NCBI GenBank assembly: GCA_963837165.1
Contig: CAWIMD010000002.1
Coordinates: forward strand, 1,648,628-1,712,627
Source: JAENWD01 sp963837165
GTDB taxonomy: Bacteria > Acidobacteriota > Vicinamibacteria > Vicinamibacterales > JAENWD01
Direction of reading: 5' to 3'
Length of the DNA: 64,000 nt
Each line of letters opens with the position of its first letter. The first letter of the stretch is position 1. Below are positions 16,491-24,437 of the stretch, one piece after another. A program made the position numbers and the translations under genes. Under the pieces are notes generated by a model. The model was not told where the DNA came from. It was given only the letters and a program-made list of their open reading frames with translations, and searched no databases.

Positions 16491-17507
16491 TCAGTGCTTC
16501 TTCTTGAAATACTCCACCTGCCACTGGCGCACGTTGCGGTTGTGCTCGGCCAGGGTGGCCGAGAAGGCGTGTGTACCGTCGTTGCGGCTCACGAAATAGA
16601 GGTAGTCCACCGTCGCCGGGTGGATGGCCGCGTCCAGCGAGGGACGCCCGGGGGCGGCAATGGGCCCCGGCGGCAGGCCGGGATGCCGGTAGGTGTTGTA
16701 GGGCGACTCGATCTGCAGGTCCGCCTTCGTCAGGTTGCCCTGGTAGGTGCCCTTGCGCTCGAGCGCGTAGATCACCGTGGGATCGCACTGGAGCGGCATC
16801 CCGATCCGCAGGCGGTTGGCATAGACGGCCGCAATCACGGGCCGCTCCTCGGCCTGCGCCGATTCGCGCTCGACCAGCGAGGCGAGCGTCACCGCCTCCC
16901 GCATCGACAGGCCGCGCGATTCGGCATCGGCGCGGAGCGGCTCGTAGATCGACAGGAACCGGGCGGCCATCTGCTGCACGAGATCGCCGGCCCGCATCCG
17001 GCGCGGCACGTTGTAAGTGTCCGGATAGAGGTAGCCCTCCAGGTCCTGGGCCTGCGGGTCGAACATGCGCACGGGCGTCGTGTCCCGGGCCGCGGCGAGG
17101 AACGCCTCGGCCTTGCCCAGCCCCTTCGACTCGTAGACCCGCGACATGTCGCCGAGCGTCAAGCCTTCCGGGAACGTGACCGGCCGCAGGTAGATGTCGC
17201 CCCGGGCCAGCTTGCGCGCGACGTCCTTCGCCGAGACCGGTCCCGCGAACCGGTACTCGCCGGCCTTCAGCTGACGGTCCGTGCCCGTGAGGAACACCGC
17301 CAGCCGGAACGTCCACGTGTCGCGGACGATGCCGGACGCGACCAGGTCACGGCCAATCGCCCGCGAGCCGGTGCCCGGCGCGATCTCGATGAACCGGTCC
17401 ACGCCGGTGTAGCCCTGGTACTTCTCGTCCACGCGGGCGTAGTACACGCCGGCGACGGCGGCCAGGATCGCCGCGAGGGCGACCAGCACGAAGATCAGTC
17501 GGCGCAT
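16491..17507 (-). CDS. mltG: Endolytic murein transglycosylase MltG
   Basis: The 338-aa protein has one N-terminal membrane helix (residues 2-22) and a periplasmic YceG domain. Visible motifs are KAGEYRF (about 82), TFPEGLTLGDM, LEGYLYPDTYNVPR, then LASLVERESAQAEERPVIAAVYANRLRIGMPLQCDP, where the Glu of VERES is the catalytic residue. SPYNTYRHPGLPPGPIAAPG is also conserved. It cuts nascent glycan strands and so sets their length. It overlaps ruvX by 13 bases; the mltG-ruvX pair is common. Confidence 0.95.
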   Translation of the reverse strand: MRRLIFVLVALAAILAAVAGVYYARVDEKYQGYTGVDRFIEIAPGTGSRAIGRDLVASGIVRDTWTFRLAVFLTGTDRQLKAGEYRFAGPVSAKDVARKLARGDIYLRPVTFPEGLTLGDMSRVYESKGLGKAEAFLAAARDTTPVRMFDPQAQDLEGYLYPDTYNVPRRMRAGDLVQQMAARFLSIYEPLRADAESRGLSMREAVTLASLVERESAQAEERPVIAAVYANRLRIGMPLQCDPTVIYALERKGTYQGNLTKADLQIESPYNTYRHPGLPPGPIAAPGRPSLDAAIHPATVDYLYFVSRNDGTHAFSATLAEHNRNVRQWQVEYFKKKH

Positions 17508-17974
17508 TGGTCGGGGACGTCGGGGTCCCAGGCAGGGGGGTCGCGCCGCGCGTCCAGGTAGTCCTGCAGGATGACGGCGGCCGCCGCGGCGTCAATCAGC
17601 GCCTTGCGTTTCCGCCAGTCCTTTTCACGGAGGGCCAGTCGCGATTCCGCCTCACGGCTCGTGAGCCGCTCGTCCTGGAAGACGACGGGGACCTGCGCCG
17701 CGTCCCCGAGCGCCAGCGCAAAGCGCTCGACGAGGGGCGTCTGCTCGTTGGGCGAGCCATCCAGCCGCCGTGGCAGCCCGACGACGATCGCCTCGATCGG
17801 ATCGCCCTCGGCGGCCAGCCGTCGCACCCGATCGGTCACGGCTGCCACGGCCTGCGCCTCGCCGGATCCGGCGCCGCGGTCCAGGGTCTCGAGCGGTCGT
17901 GCGAGCACGCCGCCTGCGTCGCTCACCGCCAGCCCGATGCGCCGCCGCCCGAAATCGACCCCCACGAACCGCAC
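17495..17974 (-). CDS. ruvX: Holliday-junction resolvase-like / pre-16S rRNA nuclease YqgF
   Basis: The protein is 159 aa from GTG 17974, which gives VRFVGVDFGRRRIGLAVSD, the RNase H-like opening with the first Asp. VVGLPRRLDGSPNEQT (about 75), PVVFQDERLTSREAE (about 103) and KALIDAAAAAVILQDYLD (about 130, last Asp) complete the active site. In E. coli the homologue matures the 5' end of 16S rRNA. It overlaps the mltG start by 13 bases. Confidence 0.92.
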   Translation of the reverse strand: MRFVGVDFGRRRIGLAVSDAGGVLARPLETLDRGAGSGEAQAVAAVTDRVRRLAAEGDPIEAIVVGLPRRLDGSPNEQTPLVERFALALGDAAQVPVVFQDERLTSREAESRLALREKDWRKRKALIDAAAAAVILQDYLDARRDPPAWDPDVPDQCAD

Positions 17975-17994
17975 GCTCGAATGGTAGCACTCGT

Positions 17995-18022
17995 CATTGA
18001 CGATTGAGGATTGACGATTGAT
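17995..18022. repeat. GATTGAC heptamer array
   Basis: Four contiguous units, CATTGAC, GATTGAG, GATTGAC and GATTGAT, fill most of the short space between the divergent ruvX and the EnvC-like gene. Confidence 0.8.
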
Positions 18023-18030
18023 CATGGGCC

Positions 18031-19167
18031 ATGGCCCTGCGCCCGGCCCTGCTCCTTCCCGCCCTGGTCCTGGCCGCGGCTTCGACCGTCTCGACGCCCG
18101 CCGGCGCGCGCCAGGCGCCCGACGCGCAGGGGCGGGTGAACGAGCGGCTCCGGGCACTGCGACAGGAAGCCGACGACCTGGCCGCGCGCGAGAAGACGCT
18201 CCTCGTCGAGCTGCGGCGGCTGGAGCTGGTGCGCGATATCCGCCTGGAGGAACAGCGGGTCGCCGATGCCCGGCTCTCGGCCGCCACGAGCGGGCTCGAC
18301 GAGGCGATCGCCAACCTGCAGGCCCTCGAACAGCGCCAGATCGAGGAGCGCCCCGGCCTCCAGAGCCGGCTCGCGGAGCTGTACAAGCTCGGAAGCGGCG
18401 GCTACCTGCGGCTGCTCCTCAGCGTGGACGACCTGCAGGAGCTGGGACGCGCGTATCGGACCGTCGCGTCGCTGGCGGCGCTCGACCGCGAGCGCGTCCG
18501 GGCCCACCAGTCCACGGTGGCGTCGCTCCGCGAGGTGCGTGCGGAGCTCGAGACGCGTCGGGCCCGGGCGGCCGGCGCCGAGGCGGACGCGCGTCAGGCC
18601 ACCACGGCCGCCGCGGCTGCCGTCGCCGCCCGCAACGCGCTCATCACCAGCATCGACCAGCAGCGTGACCTCAACGCGCGCTTCGTCGGCGAGCTCGAGA
18701 CGGCGCAGCAGAAGCTCGCCGCCACGGTATCCGGGCTCCCCGCCAGCGTGTCGGCGCTCCCGTTCCGGCCCTTTCAGGGTGCGCTGCCGTGGCCGGTGGA
18801 CGGGCCGGTGGTCGGGTTCTTCGGACGCGGCCGGGCGTCGCGATTCGGCACGGCCGTCGCCAGAAACGGGATCGACGTCGCGGCGCCGGCCGGGACGGCG
18901 GTTGCCGCGGTCCACGACGGATCGGTGGCCTTCGCGGCGCCGTTCACGGGTTACGGCAACCTCGTGATCCTCGACCACGGCGGTCACACCTTCACGCTCT
19001 ACGGCTACCTGTCGGCCATGAACGTCACAAAAGGAGGACGCGTGGCGGCCGGCGGCCGGCTCGGCCAGGTCGGGGCGGGCCCGGCGGGCCAGCCGGGCCT
19101 CTATTTCGAGGTCCGCGTCGACGGTAAGGCGGTGGACCCGTTACAATGGCTGAAACCCCGGCACTGA
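18031..19167 (+). CDS. EnvC-like murein hydrolase activator with degenerate LytM domain
   Basis: The 378-aa protein has a signal peptide (about 1-26, AGA|RQ), a long coiled coil (about 32-235) with heptads rich in Ala, Arg and Glu, and a C-terminal M23/LytM domain (about 255-375). The zinc ligands of active LytM enzymes are missing: the usual H.GID is RNGID, and the usual LYAHLS is LYGYLS. It therefore probably activates a cell-wall amidase without cutting, as EnvC does in E. coli. An N-acetylmuramoyl-alanine amidase is encoded at 47897. It is next to an S41-type gene, as envC is to ctpA in many bacteria. Confidence 0.82.
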   Translation: MALRPALLLPALVLAAASTVSTPAGARQAPDAQGRVNERLRALRQEADDLAAREKTLLVELRRLELVRDIRLEEQRVADARLSAATSGLDEAIANLQALEQRQIEERPGLQSRLAELYKLGSGGYLRLLLSVDDLQELGRAYRTVASLAALDRERVRAHQSTVASLREVRAELETRRARAAGAEADARQATTAAAAAVAARNALITSIDQQRDLNARFVGELETAQQKLAATVSGLPASVSALPFRPFQGALPWPVDGPVVGFFGRGRASRFGTAVARNGIDVAAPAGTAVAAVHDGSVAFAAPFTGYGNLVILDHGGHTFTLYGYLSAMNVTKGGRVAAGGRLGQVGAGPAGQPGLYFEVRVDGKAVDPLQWLKPRH

Positions 19168-19180
19168 AGGATTCCTGTTC

Positions 19181-20353
19181 ATGACGTCGCGATCCCGTCT
19201 GCTGGTCCTGCTCGTCTCCACTCCGCTCATCCTGTTGGTCGTGATTGGCGGGGTCATGAGCCGCGCGATGTCGCGGGAGGACAGCTACTCGCACCTCAAG
19301 GTGTTCGACGATGTGGTGTCGCTGGTCATGAACAACTACGTCGAGCCGGTGAATCCTGACAAAGTCATGCACGGCGCGATGCGCGGCCTCGCCGAGGGTC
19401 TCGACGCCGACTCCGCATGGCTCGACGCCGATCAGGTCAGAAGCCTCGCGCGGCACGACGAGGAGCCGAAGGGCGGCATCGGGGTGCAGTTGACGCGCCA
19501 GTACTACCTGCGCATCATCGCGGCGCGCGACGGGTCCCCGGCCGCGAAGGCCGGCCTCCGCACGGGCGACTTCGTCCGCATCATCGGCGACAAGCCCACC
19601 CGCGAGATGTCGGTCTGGGAGGGCACGCGGCTACTGCGCGGCGCGCCCGGCACGAAGATCAAGCTGACGATCATCCGCGGCAACGCCGCCGACCCGCACC
19701 AGGTCGAGGTCACCCGCGAGGCGGAGGCCGGCCCGATGGTCTCCGGCCGCATCGTCCGGCCCGGTGTGGGCTTGATCCGGGTTGCGGCCTTCACCCCGCA
19801 CACGGCGACGGACCTGAAGCAGGAGACAGGATCGCTCAGCGGTCAGGGCGCGCGGCACCTGATCATCGACCTGCGGGGCACGGCCGAAGGCGCACCGGTG
19901 CTGGGCGTCGCGCCGGCGCGGCTCTTCGTCCCGGAGGGCGTCATCGCATCGAGCGAGTCCCGGAACGGCACGAAGGAGGAGATGTCGGCCGCCAGCGGCG
20001 ACGGCTCGGTCACGCTGCCTGTCACGCTCCTCGTGAACAACGGCACGTCGCAGGCGGCGGAGGTGTTCGCCGCGGCGCTTTCCGGCCACAAGCGCGCGGA
20101 TCTCGTAGGCGAGCACACGCTCGGACGGGCGGCCGTCCAGGAGATCGTCGCGCTGCCCGACGGCAGCGCGCTCTGGCTGTCGACGACGCGGTTCGTCGGG
20201 CCGGACGGCACGCCCATCCACGGGAAGGGCCTCGCACCCGACGCCGAAGTGGACGAGCCCTCCGTCGAGTTCGGCGAGACGGCGCCGACGACGGATCCCA
20301 TCCTCGACAAAGCGCTCGAGCGGATCGGCGGCGCGGAGAAGGCCGCCGCGTAG
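19181..20353 (+). CDS. S41/CtpA-family PDZ protein lacking catalytic Ser and Lys
   Basis: The 390-aa protein has an N-terminal membrane anchor (about 6-28), a PDZ domain (about 95-180, GIGVQL...SPAAKAGLRTGDFVRIIGDKP) and an S41 fold. The active enzymes have GSASASE, whose second Ser is the nucleophile, and 25 residues later FGKG with the general-base Lys. Here the aligned positions read GTSQAAE (Gln291) and LGRAA (Arg316). Spacing is conserved, so the domain is aligned but should not cut peptides. It follows the degenerate EnvC-like gene by 13 bases. A scaffold or adaptor role is inferred. Confidence 0.85.
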   Translation: MTSRSRLLVLLVSTPLILLVVIGGVMSRAMSREDSYSHLKVFDDVVSLVMNNYVEPVNPDKVMHGAMRGLAEGLDADSAWLDADQVRSLARHDEEPKGGIGVQLTRQYYLRIIAARDGSPAAKAGLRTGDFVRIIGDKPTREMSVWEGTRLLRGAPGTKIKLTIIRGNAADPHQVEVTREAEAGPMVSGRIVRPGVGLIRVAAFTPHTATDLKQETGSLSGQGARHLIIDLRGTAEGAPVLGVAPARLFVPEGVIASSESRNGTKEEMSAASGDGSVTLPVTLLVNNGTSQAAEVFAAALSGHKRADLVGEHTLGRAAVQEIVALPDGSALWLSTTRFVGPDGTPIHGKGLAPDAEVDEPSVEFGETAPTTDPILDKALERIGGAEKAAA

Positions 20354-20399
20354 CACCGGAAATCGGCGCGTTTCTCCCGTAAATACGCCCCAATTCTGC

Positions 20400-20428
20400 T
20401 TGACAGCGATCAGGCCGTCGCGTATAAC
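20400..20428 (+). promoter_or_regulatory. Sigma-70 promoter of the HU gene
   Basis: TTGACA (20400-20405) and TATAAC (20423-20428) have a 17-base spacer and lie 73 bases before the HU start. This is the best consensus promoter in the window, as expected for an abundant protein. Confidence 0.85.
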
Positions 20429-20501
20429 CGCAAAGGCCTGATACCGCGCGCGTGCGAGCAATGCGCGCGCTGCCGGGTGTGTCCGGCACGGAGGAGAACA
20501 C

Positions 20502-20774
20502 GTGAACAAGCAGGATCTCGTCGCCAAGATCGCGAAAGACGTCGACCTTTCGAAGAGCGCGGCGGCGGCCGCAGTCGACTCGTTCATCGACGGCATCACG
20601 AAGGCGCTGAAGAAGGGGGACTCGGTCACCTTCGTGGGCTTCGGCACGTTCAAGACGTCGGTTCGCAAGGCGCGCACCGCGCGCAACCCGCAGACCGGCG
20701 CTGCGATCAAGGTCCCCAAGCGTCGCGTCCCCCGCTTCTCCGCCGGGTCCGCCCTGAAGAAGGCCGTCAAGTAA
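20502..20774 (+). CDS. hup: HU-family DNA-binding protein
   Basis: The protein is 90 aa from GTG 20502, with GGAGGAG 5 bases upstream. MNKQDLVAKIAKDVDLSKSAA is the helix pair of HU, GDSVTFVGFGTF (about 40-51) the beta body, and ARNPQTGAAIKVPKRRVPRF (about 60-79) the DNA-binding arm with the intercalating Pro. It ends with AGSALKKAVK. It bends DNA as a dimer. A strong promoter and a hairpin terminator frame it as a single-gene transcript. Confidence 0.95.
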   Translation: MNKQDLVAKIAKDVDLSKSAAAAAVDSFIDGITKALKKGDSVTFVGFGTFKTSVRKARTARNPQTGAAIKVPKRRVPRFSAGSALKKAVK

Positions 20775-20801
20775 GCACTCCCTGGTTCCCCTGTGCCGAG
20801 G

Positions 20802-20843
20802 CCGACCTCACGGACCGCCGGTCCGTGGTGGTCGGTCTTCGTT
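20802..20843 (+). terminator. Intrinsic terminator after HU
   Basis: CCGACC-T-CACGGACC pairs with GGTCCGTG-GT-GGTCGG around GCC, and is followed by TCTTCGTTT. The stem is 14 bp with a small bulge. Confidence 0.75.
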
Positions 20844-20907
20844 TGACGCTCCTTCCACCTCATTGGTATACTGGTCGTTCGTCTAAACGCCCGTCCCAGA
20901 CGGCAAT

Positions 20908-20984
20908 AGGCGCGTAGCTCAGTTGGTTAGAGCGCCTGCCTGACACGCAGGAGGTCGGCGGTTCGAGTCCGCCCGTGCCTACCA
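20908..20984 (+). tRNA. tRNA-Val (GAC)
   Basis: This is a 77-nt cloverleaf with AGGCGCG/CGTGCCT acceptor stem, D-arm TAGCTCAGTTGGTTAGAGC, anticodon stem CCTGC/GCAGG with loop CTGACAC (anticodon GAC), T-arm GGCGG-TTCGAGT-CCGCC, and encoded CCA. It lies between the HU gene and thrS. Confidence 0.96.
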
Positions 20985-21107
20985 CCTTCGTTGGTCCCCC
21001 GACTCCCCGGACCCCTGGTGAGCGCGCGGCGAGGCGAGGTGCATCCTGTGGGATCGGGGGAGGTGGAGCAGTCCCCGCCGCAGGGCGCCGAGGCCTGTAC
21101 CATCGAC

Positions 21108-23033
21108 ATGAGCACGGTGACAGTCACGTTGCCAGACGGGTCCACACAGCAGGTCGCCCACGGGACGACGGTCGCGCAGGTGGCCTCGGCGATCTCGCCG
21201 CGGCTCGCCGCGGCGGCCATCGTCGGCGCCGTGGACGATCGGCTGGTGGATCTGTCCACGCCGCTCACCGGCGACGCGCGCGTCCGGATCGTCACCGACA
21301 AGAGCCCCGAGGCCCTGCACGTCTACCGCCACAGCACGGCGCACCTGCTCGCGGCCGCGGTGACAGCGCTCTTTCCTGGCGCGCAGTGCGGCATCGGCCC
21401 GGCCACCGACGAGGGCTTCTTCTACGACTTCGTCGTCGACCGGCCGTTCGTGCCCGAGGATCTCGCGGCGATCGAGAAGAAGATGAAGGAGCTGGCGGCG
21501 GCCGACCTCGCCTACGAGCGGCAGCTGTGGCCGCGCGACGAGGCCAAGGCCTTCTTCCGGCAGCGCGGCGAGCCGCTGAAGGTGCAGCTGATCGAGGAGA
21601 AGACGGCCGGGCAATCCGAGGTGTCGTGCTACGTCATCAAGGACGCCGACACGTTCATCGACTTCTGCGTCGGCCCGCACGTGCCCTCGTCCGGCCGGCT
21701 CAAGGGCTTCCGACTGCTCTCCACGTCGAACGCGTACTGGAAGGGCGACGCGAAGAACGCGCCGATGCAGCGGATCTACGGCACGGCTTTCTTCTCGGAG
21801 AAAGAGCTCGCGGCCTACCTGCAGCAGATCGAGGAGGCGAGGAAGCGCGACCACCGCAAGGTGGGCCGCGAGACCGGCCTGTTCATGTTCCACCCGTGGG
21901 CGCCCGGCGCGGCGTTCTGGCTGGCCAAGGGCACGACGCTCTACAACCTCCTCGGCAATTACATGCGCGAGGTGCTCATCCCGGCCGGCTACGTGGAAGT
22001 GAAGGCGCCGATCGTCTTCAACAAGGCGCTCTGGGAGACGTCCGGGCACTGGCAGCACTACCGCCAGAACATGTTCCTCGTCGAGAGCGAGGACGAGCAG
22101 ATGGGCCTCAAGGCCATGAACTGCCCGGGGCACTTCCTCATCTACGCCAGCGAGGTCCGGAGCTACCGCGACCTGCCGATCCGCTATCACGAGCAGACGC
22201 CGCTGCACCGCAACGAGGCCTCGGGAGTGCTCTCGGGCCTGACGCGGGTCCGGCAGTTCAGCCAGGACGATGGGCACTGCTTCGTGATGGAGTCGCAGAT
22301 CGGCGACGAGGTCGAGCGGATGCTCCGGCTGGTGCAGCGGGTCTACGACGACTTCGGCCTCACGTTCGAGATGAAGCTGTCCACGCGGCCCGAGGAGTTC
22401 CTGGGGGCGGTCGAGACGTGGGACCACGCCGAGAAGGAGCTGCGGCGGGCGCTGGACGCGGTCGGCCTGCCCTACACGATCAACGAAGGCGACGGGGCGT
22501 TCTACGGCCCGAAGATCGACTTCGACGTGACCGACGCGATCGGCCGGAAGTGGCAGTGCGCCACGATCCAGCTCGACTACCAGATGCCGGAGCGGTTCGA
22601 CCTGAAATATATCGGAGCCGACAACACCGAGCACCGCCCCGTGGTCATCCACCGGGCGATCTTCGGGAGCTTCGAGCGGTTCATCGCGCTGTTGATCGAG
22701 CACTACAACGGGGCGTTTCCGCTCTGGCTGGCGCCGGTCCAGGCCCGGGTGCTGCCAATTGCGGACCGGCACCTGGAATACGCGCGGACGACCCGGGCGC
22801 GGCTCGAGGGGGCCGGCCTCCGGGCCGAAGTCGACGAGCGGCAGGAGAAGATCGGGTATAAAATCCGCGAGGCGCAGCTTCAGAAAATTCCCTACATGCT
22901 GGTCATCGGGGATCGGGAGGCCGCCGACGGGACGGTGGCCGTGCGGACGCGGGCGGGAGGCGACCAGGGCGCCCGGCCGGTGGACGTGTTCGTGGCAGAC
23001 GCACGCGACGAGGTCGCGCGCCGGGCGCACTAG
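21108..23033 (+). CDS. thrS: Threonine-tRNA ligase
   Basis: The protein is 641 aa from ATG 21108, which starts the TGS domain at MSTVTVTLPDG. The editing domain (about 65-225) has the HSTAHLLAAAV zinc-type motif and SCYVIKDADTFIDFCVGPH. The class II core contains MNCPGHFLIYASEVRSYRDLPIR (zinc-binding Cys), RNEASGVLSGLTRVRQFSQDD and HRPVVIHRAIFGSFERFIA. The anticodon-binding domain is the last 100 residues. The 123 bases between tRNA-Val and the start show no T-box or other recognised leader. Confidence 0.96.
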   Translation: MSTVTVTLPDGSTQQVAHGTTVAQVASAISPRLAAAAIVGAVDDRLVDLSTPLTGDARVRIVTDKSPEALHVYRHSTAHLLAAAVTALFPGAQCGIGPATDEGFFYDFVVDRPFVPEDLAAIEKKMKELAAADLAYERQLWPRDEAKAFFRQRGEPLKVQLIEEKTAGQSEVSCYVIKDADTFIDFCVGPHVPSSGRLKGFRLLSTSNAYWKGDAKNAPMQRIYGTAFFSEKELAAYLQQIEEARKRDHRKVGRETGLFMFHPWAPGAAFWLAKGTTLYNLLGNYMREVLIPAGYVEVKAPIVFNKALWETSGHWQHYRQNMFLVESEDEQMGLKAMNCPGHFLIYASEVRSYRDLPIRYHEQTPLHRNEASGVLSGLTRVRQFSQDDGHCFVMESQIGDEVERMLRLVQRVYDDFGLTFEMKLSTRPEEFLGAVETWDHAEKELRRALDAVGLPYTINEGDGAFYGPKIDFDVTDAIGRKWQCATIQLDYQMPERFDLKYIGADNTEHRPVVIHRAIFGSFERFIALLIEHYNGAFPLWLAPVQARVLPIADRHLEYARTTRARLEGAGLRAEVDERQEKIGYKIREAQLQKIPYMLVIGDREAADGTVAVRTRAGGDQGARPVDVFVADARDEVARRAH

Positions 23034-23063
23034 GCAGGCCGCAGAACGGGAAGGCGTTCGGTT

Positions 23064-23127
23064 CGCGGTCGAGGAGCCGCGGGCGGGGCGCCTGCAACAG
23101 AGGAGGCCGTTATCGCTTTCGACCGCG
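23064..23127 (+). promoter_or_regulatory. infC leader with the RBS in a possible hairpin loop
   Basis: CGCGGTCGA (23064-23072) can pair with TCGACCGCG (23119-23127). The loop holds the AGAGGAGG Shine-Dalgarno (23098-23105), and the proposed AUC start (23112) lies just before the 3' arm. Pairing could limit ribosome access. A role in feedback by IF-3 is inferred. Confidence 0.4.
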
Positions 23128-23747
23128 GGTCGCGAGGCCCAAGACGTGATGATCGGGTGCGCGTGAACGAGCGCATTCGCGTGCGTGAAATCCGGGTGAT
23201 CGACGAGACCGGGCAGCAGCTCGGCATCATGGCGCCGCCGCAGGCGCTGACGATCGCGCGGCAGAAGGGACTGGATCTCGTCGAGATCTCGCCGACGGCG
23301 GTACCGCCGGTCTGCCGGATCATGGATTACGGGCGATACCAGTACCAGGAGCAGAAGCGCGCGCGGGAAGCCAAGAAGCACCAGCGGATCATCGAGGTCA
23401 AGGAAATCAAGTTCCGTCCCAAGGTGGACGAGCACGACTACCAGTTCAAGAAGAAGCACATCGAGCGCTTCCTCGCCGACGGCGACAAGGTGAAGGCGAC
23501 GATCTTCTTCCGCGGACGCGAGATGGCCCATCCCGAGATCGGGCGCCGGATCCTGGAACGGTTGGTCGGGGAGCTGGGCGAGGGCGTGACGGTGGAATCG
23601 GCGCCGCGGCAGGAGGGCAACCAGATGCACACCATCCTGTCGCAGCGCAGCGACAAGGCGCGGCGGCCCGCCGAACCGCGCCGTACGCCCCAGGCACAGG
23701 GCGAAGCCGCCGGCGCGGGTCCGGCATCGCCGGAGAGTGAGAGCTAG
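23112..23747 (+). CDS. infC: Translation initiation factor IF-3 (AUC start proposed)
   Basis: IF-3 binds the 30S subunit and rejects wrong start codons. The IF-3N domain is RVNERIRVREIRVIDETGQQ to about residue 85. IF-3C includes KEIKFRPKVDEHDYQFKKKHIERFLADGDKVK and ends before a low-complexity tail rich in Ala, Pro and Glu. I place the start at ATC 23112, because AGAGGAGG lies 6 bases upstream and the added residues (AFDRGSRGPRRDDRV) resemble usual IF-3 leaders. GTG 23157, the alternative, has no Shine-Dalgarno and gives 196 aa. Rare AUU/AUC starts are known for infC (E. coli, Myxococcus) and allow self-regulation. Confidence 0.88.
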   Translation: MAFDRGSRGPRRDDRVRVNERIRVREIRVIDETGQQLGIMAPPQALTIARQKGLDLVEISPTAVPPVCRIMDYGRYQYQEQKRAREAKKHQRIIEVKEIKFRPKVDEHDYQFKKKHIERFLADGDKVKATIFFRGREMAHPEIGRRILERLVGELGEGVTVESAPRQEGNQMHTILSQRSDKARRPAEPRRTPQAQGEAAGAGPASPESES

Positions 23748-23752
23748 TCGAC

Positions 23753-23950
23753 ATGCCAAAGCTGAAGACGCATCGTGGCGCCGCCAAGCGGTTCAAGAAG
23801 ACGGCCTCCGGCAAGTTCCGCCGGAGCGCGGCCTTCAAGCGGCACATCCTGACGAGCAAGACGACCAAGCGGAAGCGCAGCCTGCGCGGATCGCAGGAGG
23901 TGGCCCATCAGGATCAGGACCGCCTGAAGCGCATGCTGCCGTACGAGTAG
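23753..23950 (+). CDS. rpmI: 50S ribosomal protein L35
   Basis: The 65-aa basic protein has the L35 pattern: MPKLKTHRGAAKRFKKTASGKF, RRSAAFKRHILTSKTTKRKRSLRGS and the C-terminal RLKRMLPYE. It follows infC by 5 bases in the usual infC-rpmI-rplT operon. Confidence 0.97.
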   Translation: MPKLKTHRGAAKRFKKTASGKFRRSAAFKRHILTSKTTKRKRSLRGSQEVAHQDQDRLKRMLPYE

Positions 23951-24063
23951 AGGCAACTGCCAACTCCCAACACCCAACTCCCCAGGCACGGGATTGCGAG
24001 ACACGTTGGGAGTTGAGAGGTCGCGAGACACGTTGGGAGTTGGGAGTTGGAAGTTGGGAATTG
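23951..24063. repeat. Inverted heptamer arrays with a 20-bp direct repeat between rpmI and rplT
   Basis: CCAACTC, CCAACAC and CCAACTC (23960-23980) face GTTGGGA-type units (24032-24063). GCGAGACACGTTGGGAGTTG occurs twice, at 23996-24015 and 24023-24042. The block lies inside a ribosomal-protein operon, where it should fold in the mRNA upstream of rplT. Confidence 0.85.
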
Positions 24064-24080
24064 ACCCCTAGGAGCAGGCA

Positions 24081-24437
24081 ATGCCTCGAGTGAAGCGTGG
24101 GACCGTTCGCCGGCAGAAGCGGAAGAAGCTGCTCGCCCGGACGAAAGGCATGTTCGGGAACAAGAGCAAGCTGTATCGCGCGGCCAAGGAGTCGGCCGAC
24201 ACGGCGCTCAAGTACGCCTTCGTCGGGCGCCGCAACAAGAAGCGGGATTTCCGGCGGCTGTGGGTGGTGCGCATCAACGCGGCGGCCCGCGAGCACGGCC
24301 TCACCTACCGCGAGCTGATTGCGGGCCTGAAGACGGCCGGCATTGCCCTCGATCGCAAGCAGCTCGCCGAGCTCGCGGCCCGCGATGCTGCGGCGTTCGG
24401 CAAGCTGGTCGGGCAGCTCAAGCGCCCCGCGGCGTAA
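24081..24437 (+). CDS. rplT: 50S ribosomal protein L20
   Basis: The 118-aa protein is full length: MPRVKRGTVRRQKRKKLLARTKGMFGNKSKLYRAAKES, then the globular part with RRNKKRDFRRLWVVRINAAAREHGLTYRELIAGLK. L20 nucleates 50S assembly and in several bacteria represses its own operon by binding mRNA. The stop TAATG overlaps the pheS start. Confidence 0.97.
   Translation: MPRVKRGTVRRQKRKKLLARTKGMFGNKSKLYRAAKESADTALKYAFVGRRNKKRDFRRLWVVRINAAAREHGLTYRELIAGLKTAGIALDRKQLAELAARDAAAFGKLVGQLKRPAA

Noticed and set aside
20985..21107. T-box riboswitch upstream of thrS
   Set aside because: No specifier loop or conserved T-box sequence is seen in the 123 bases after tRNA-Val.
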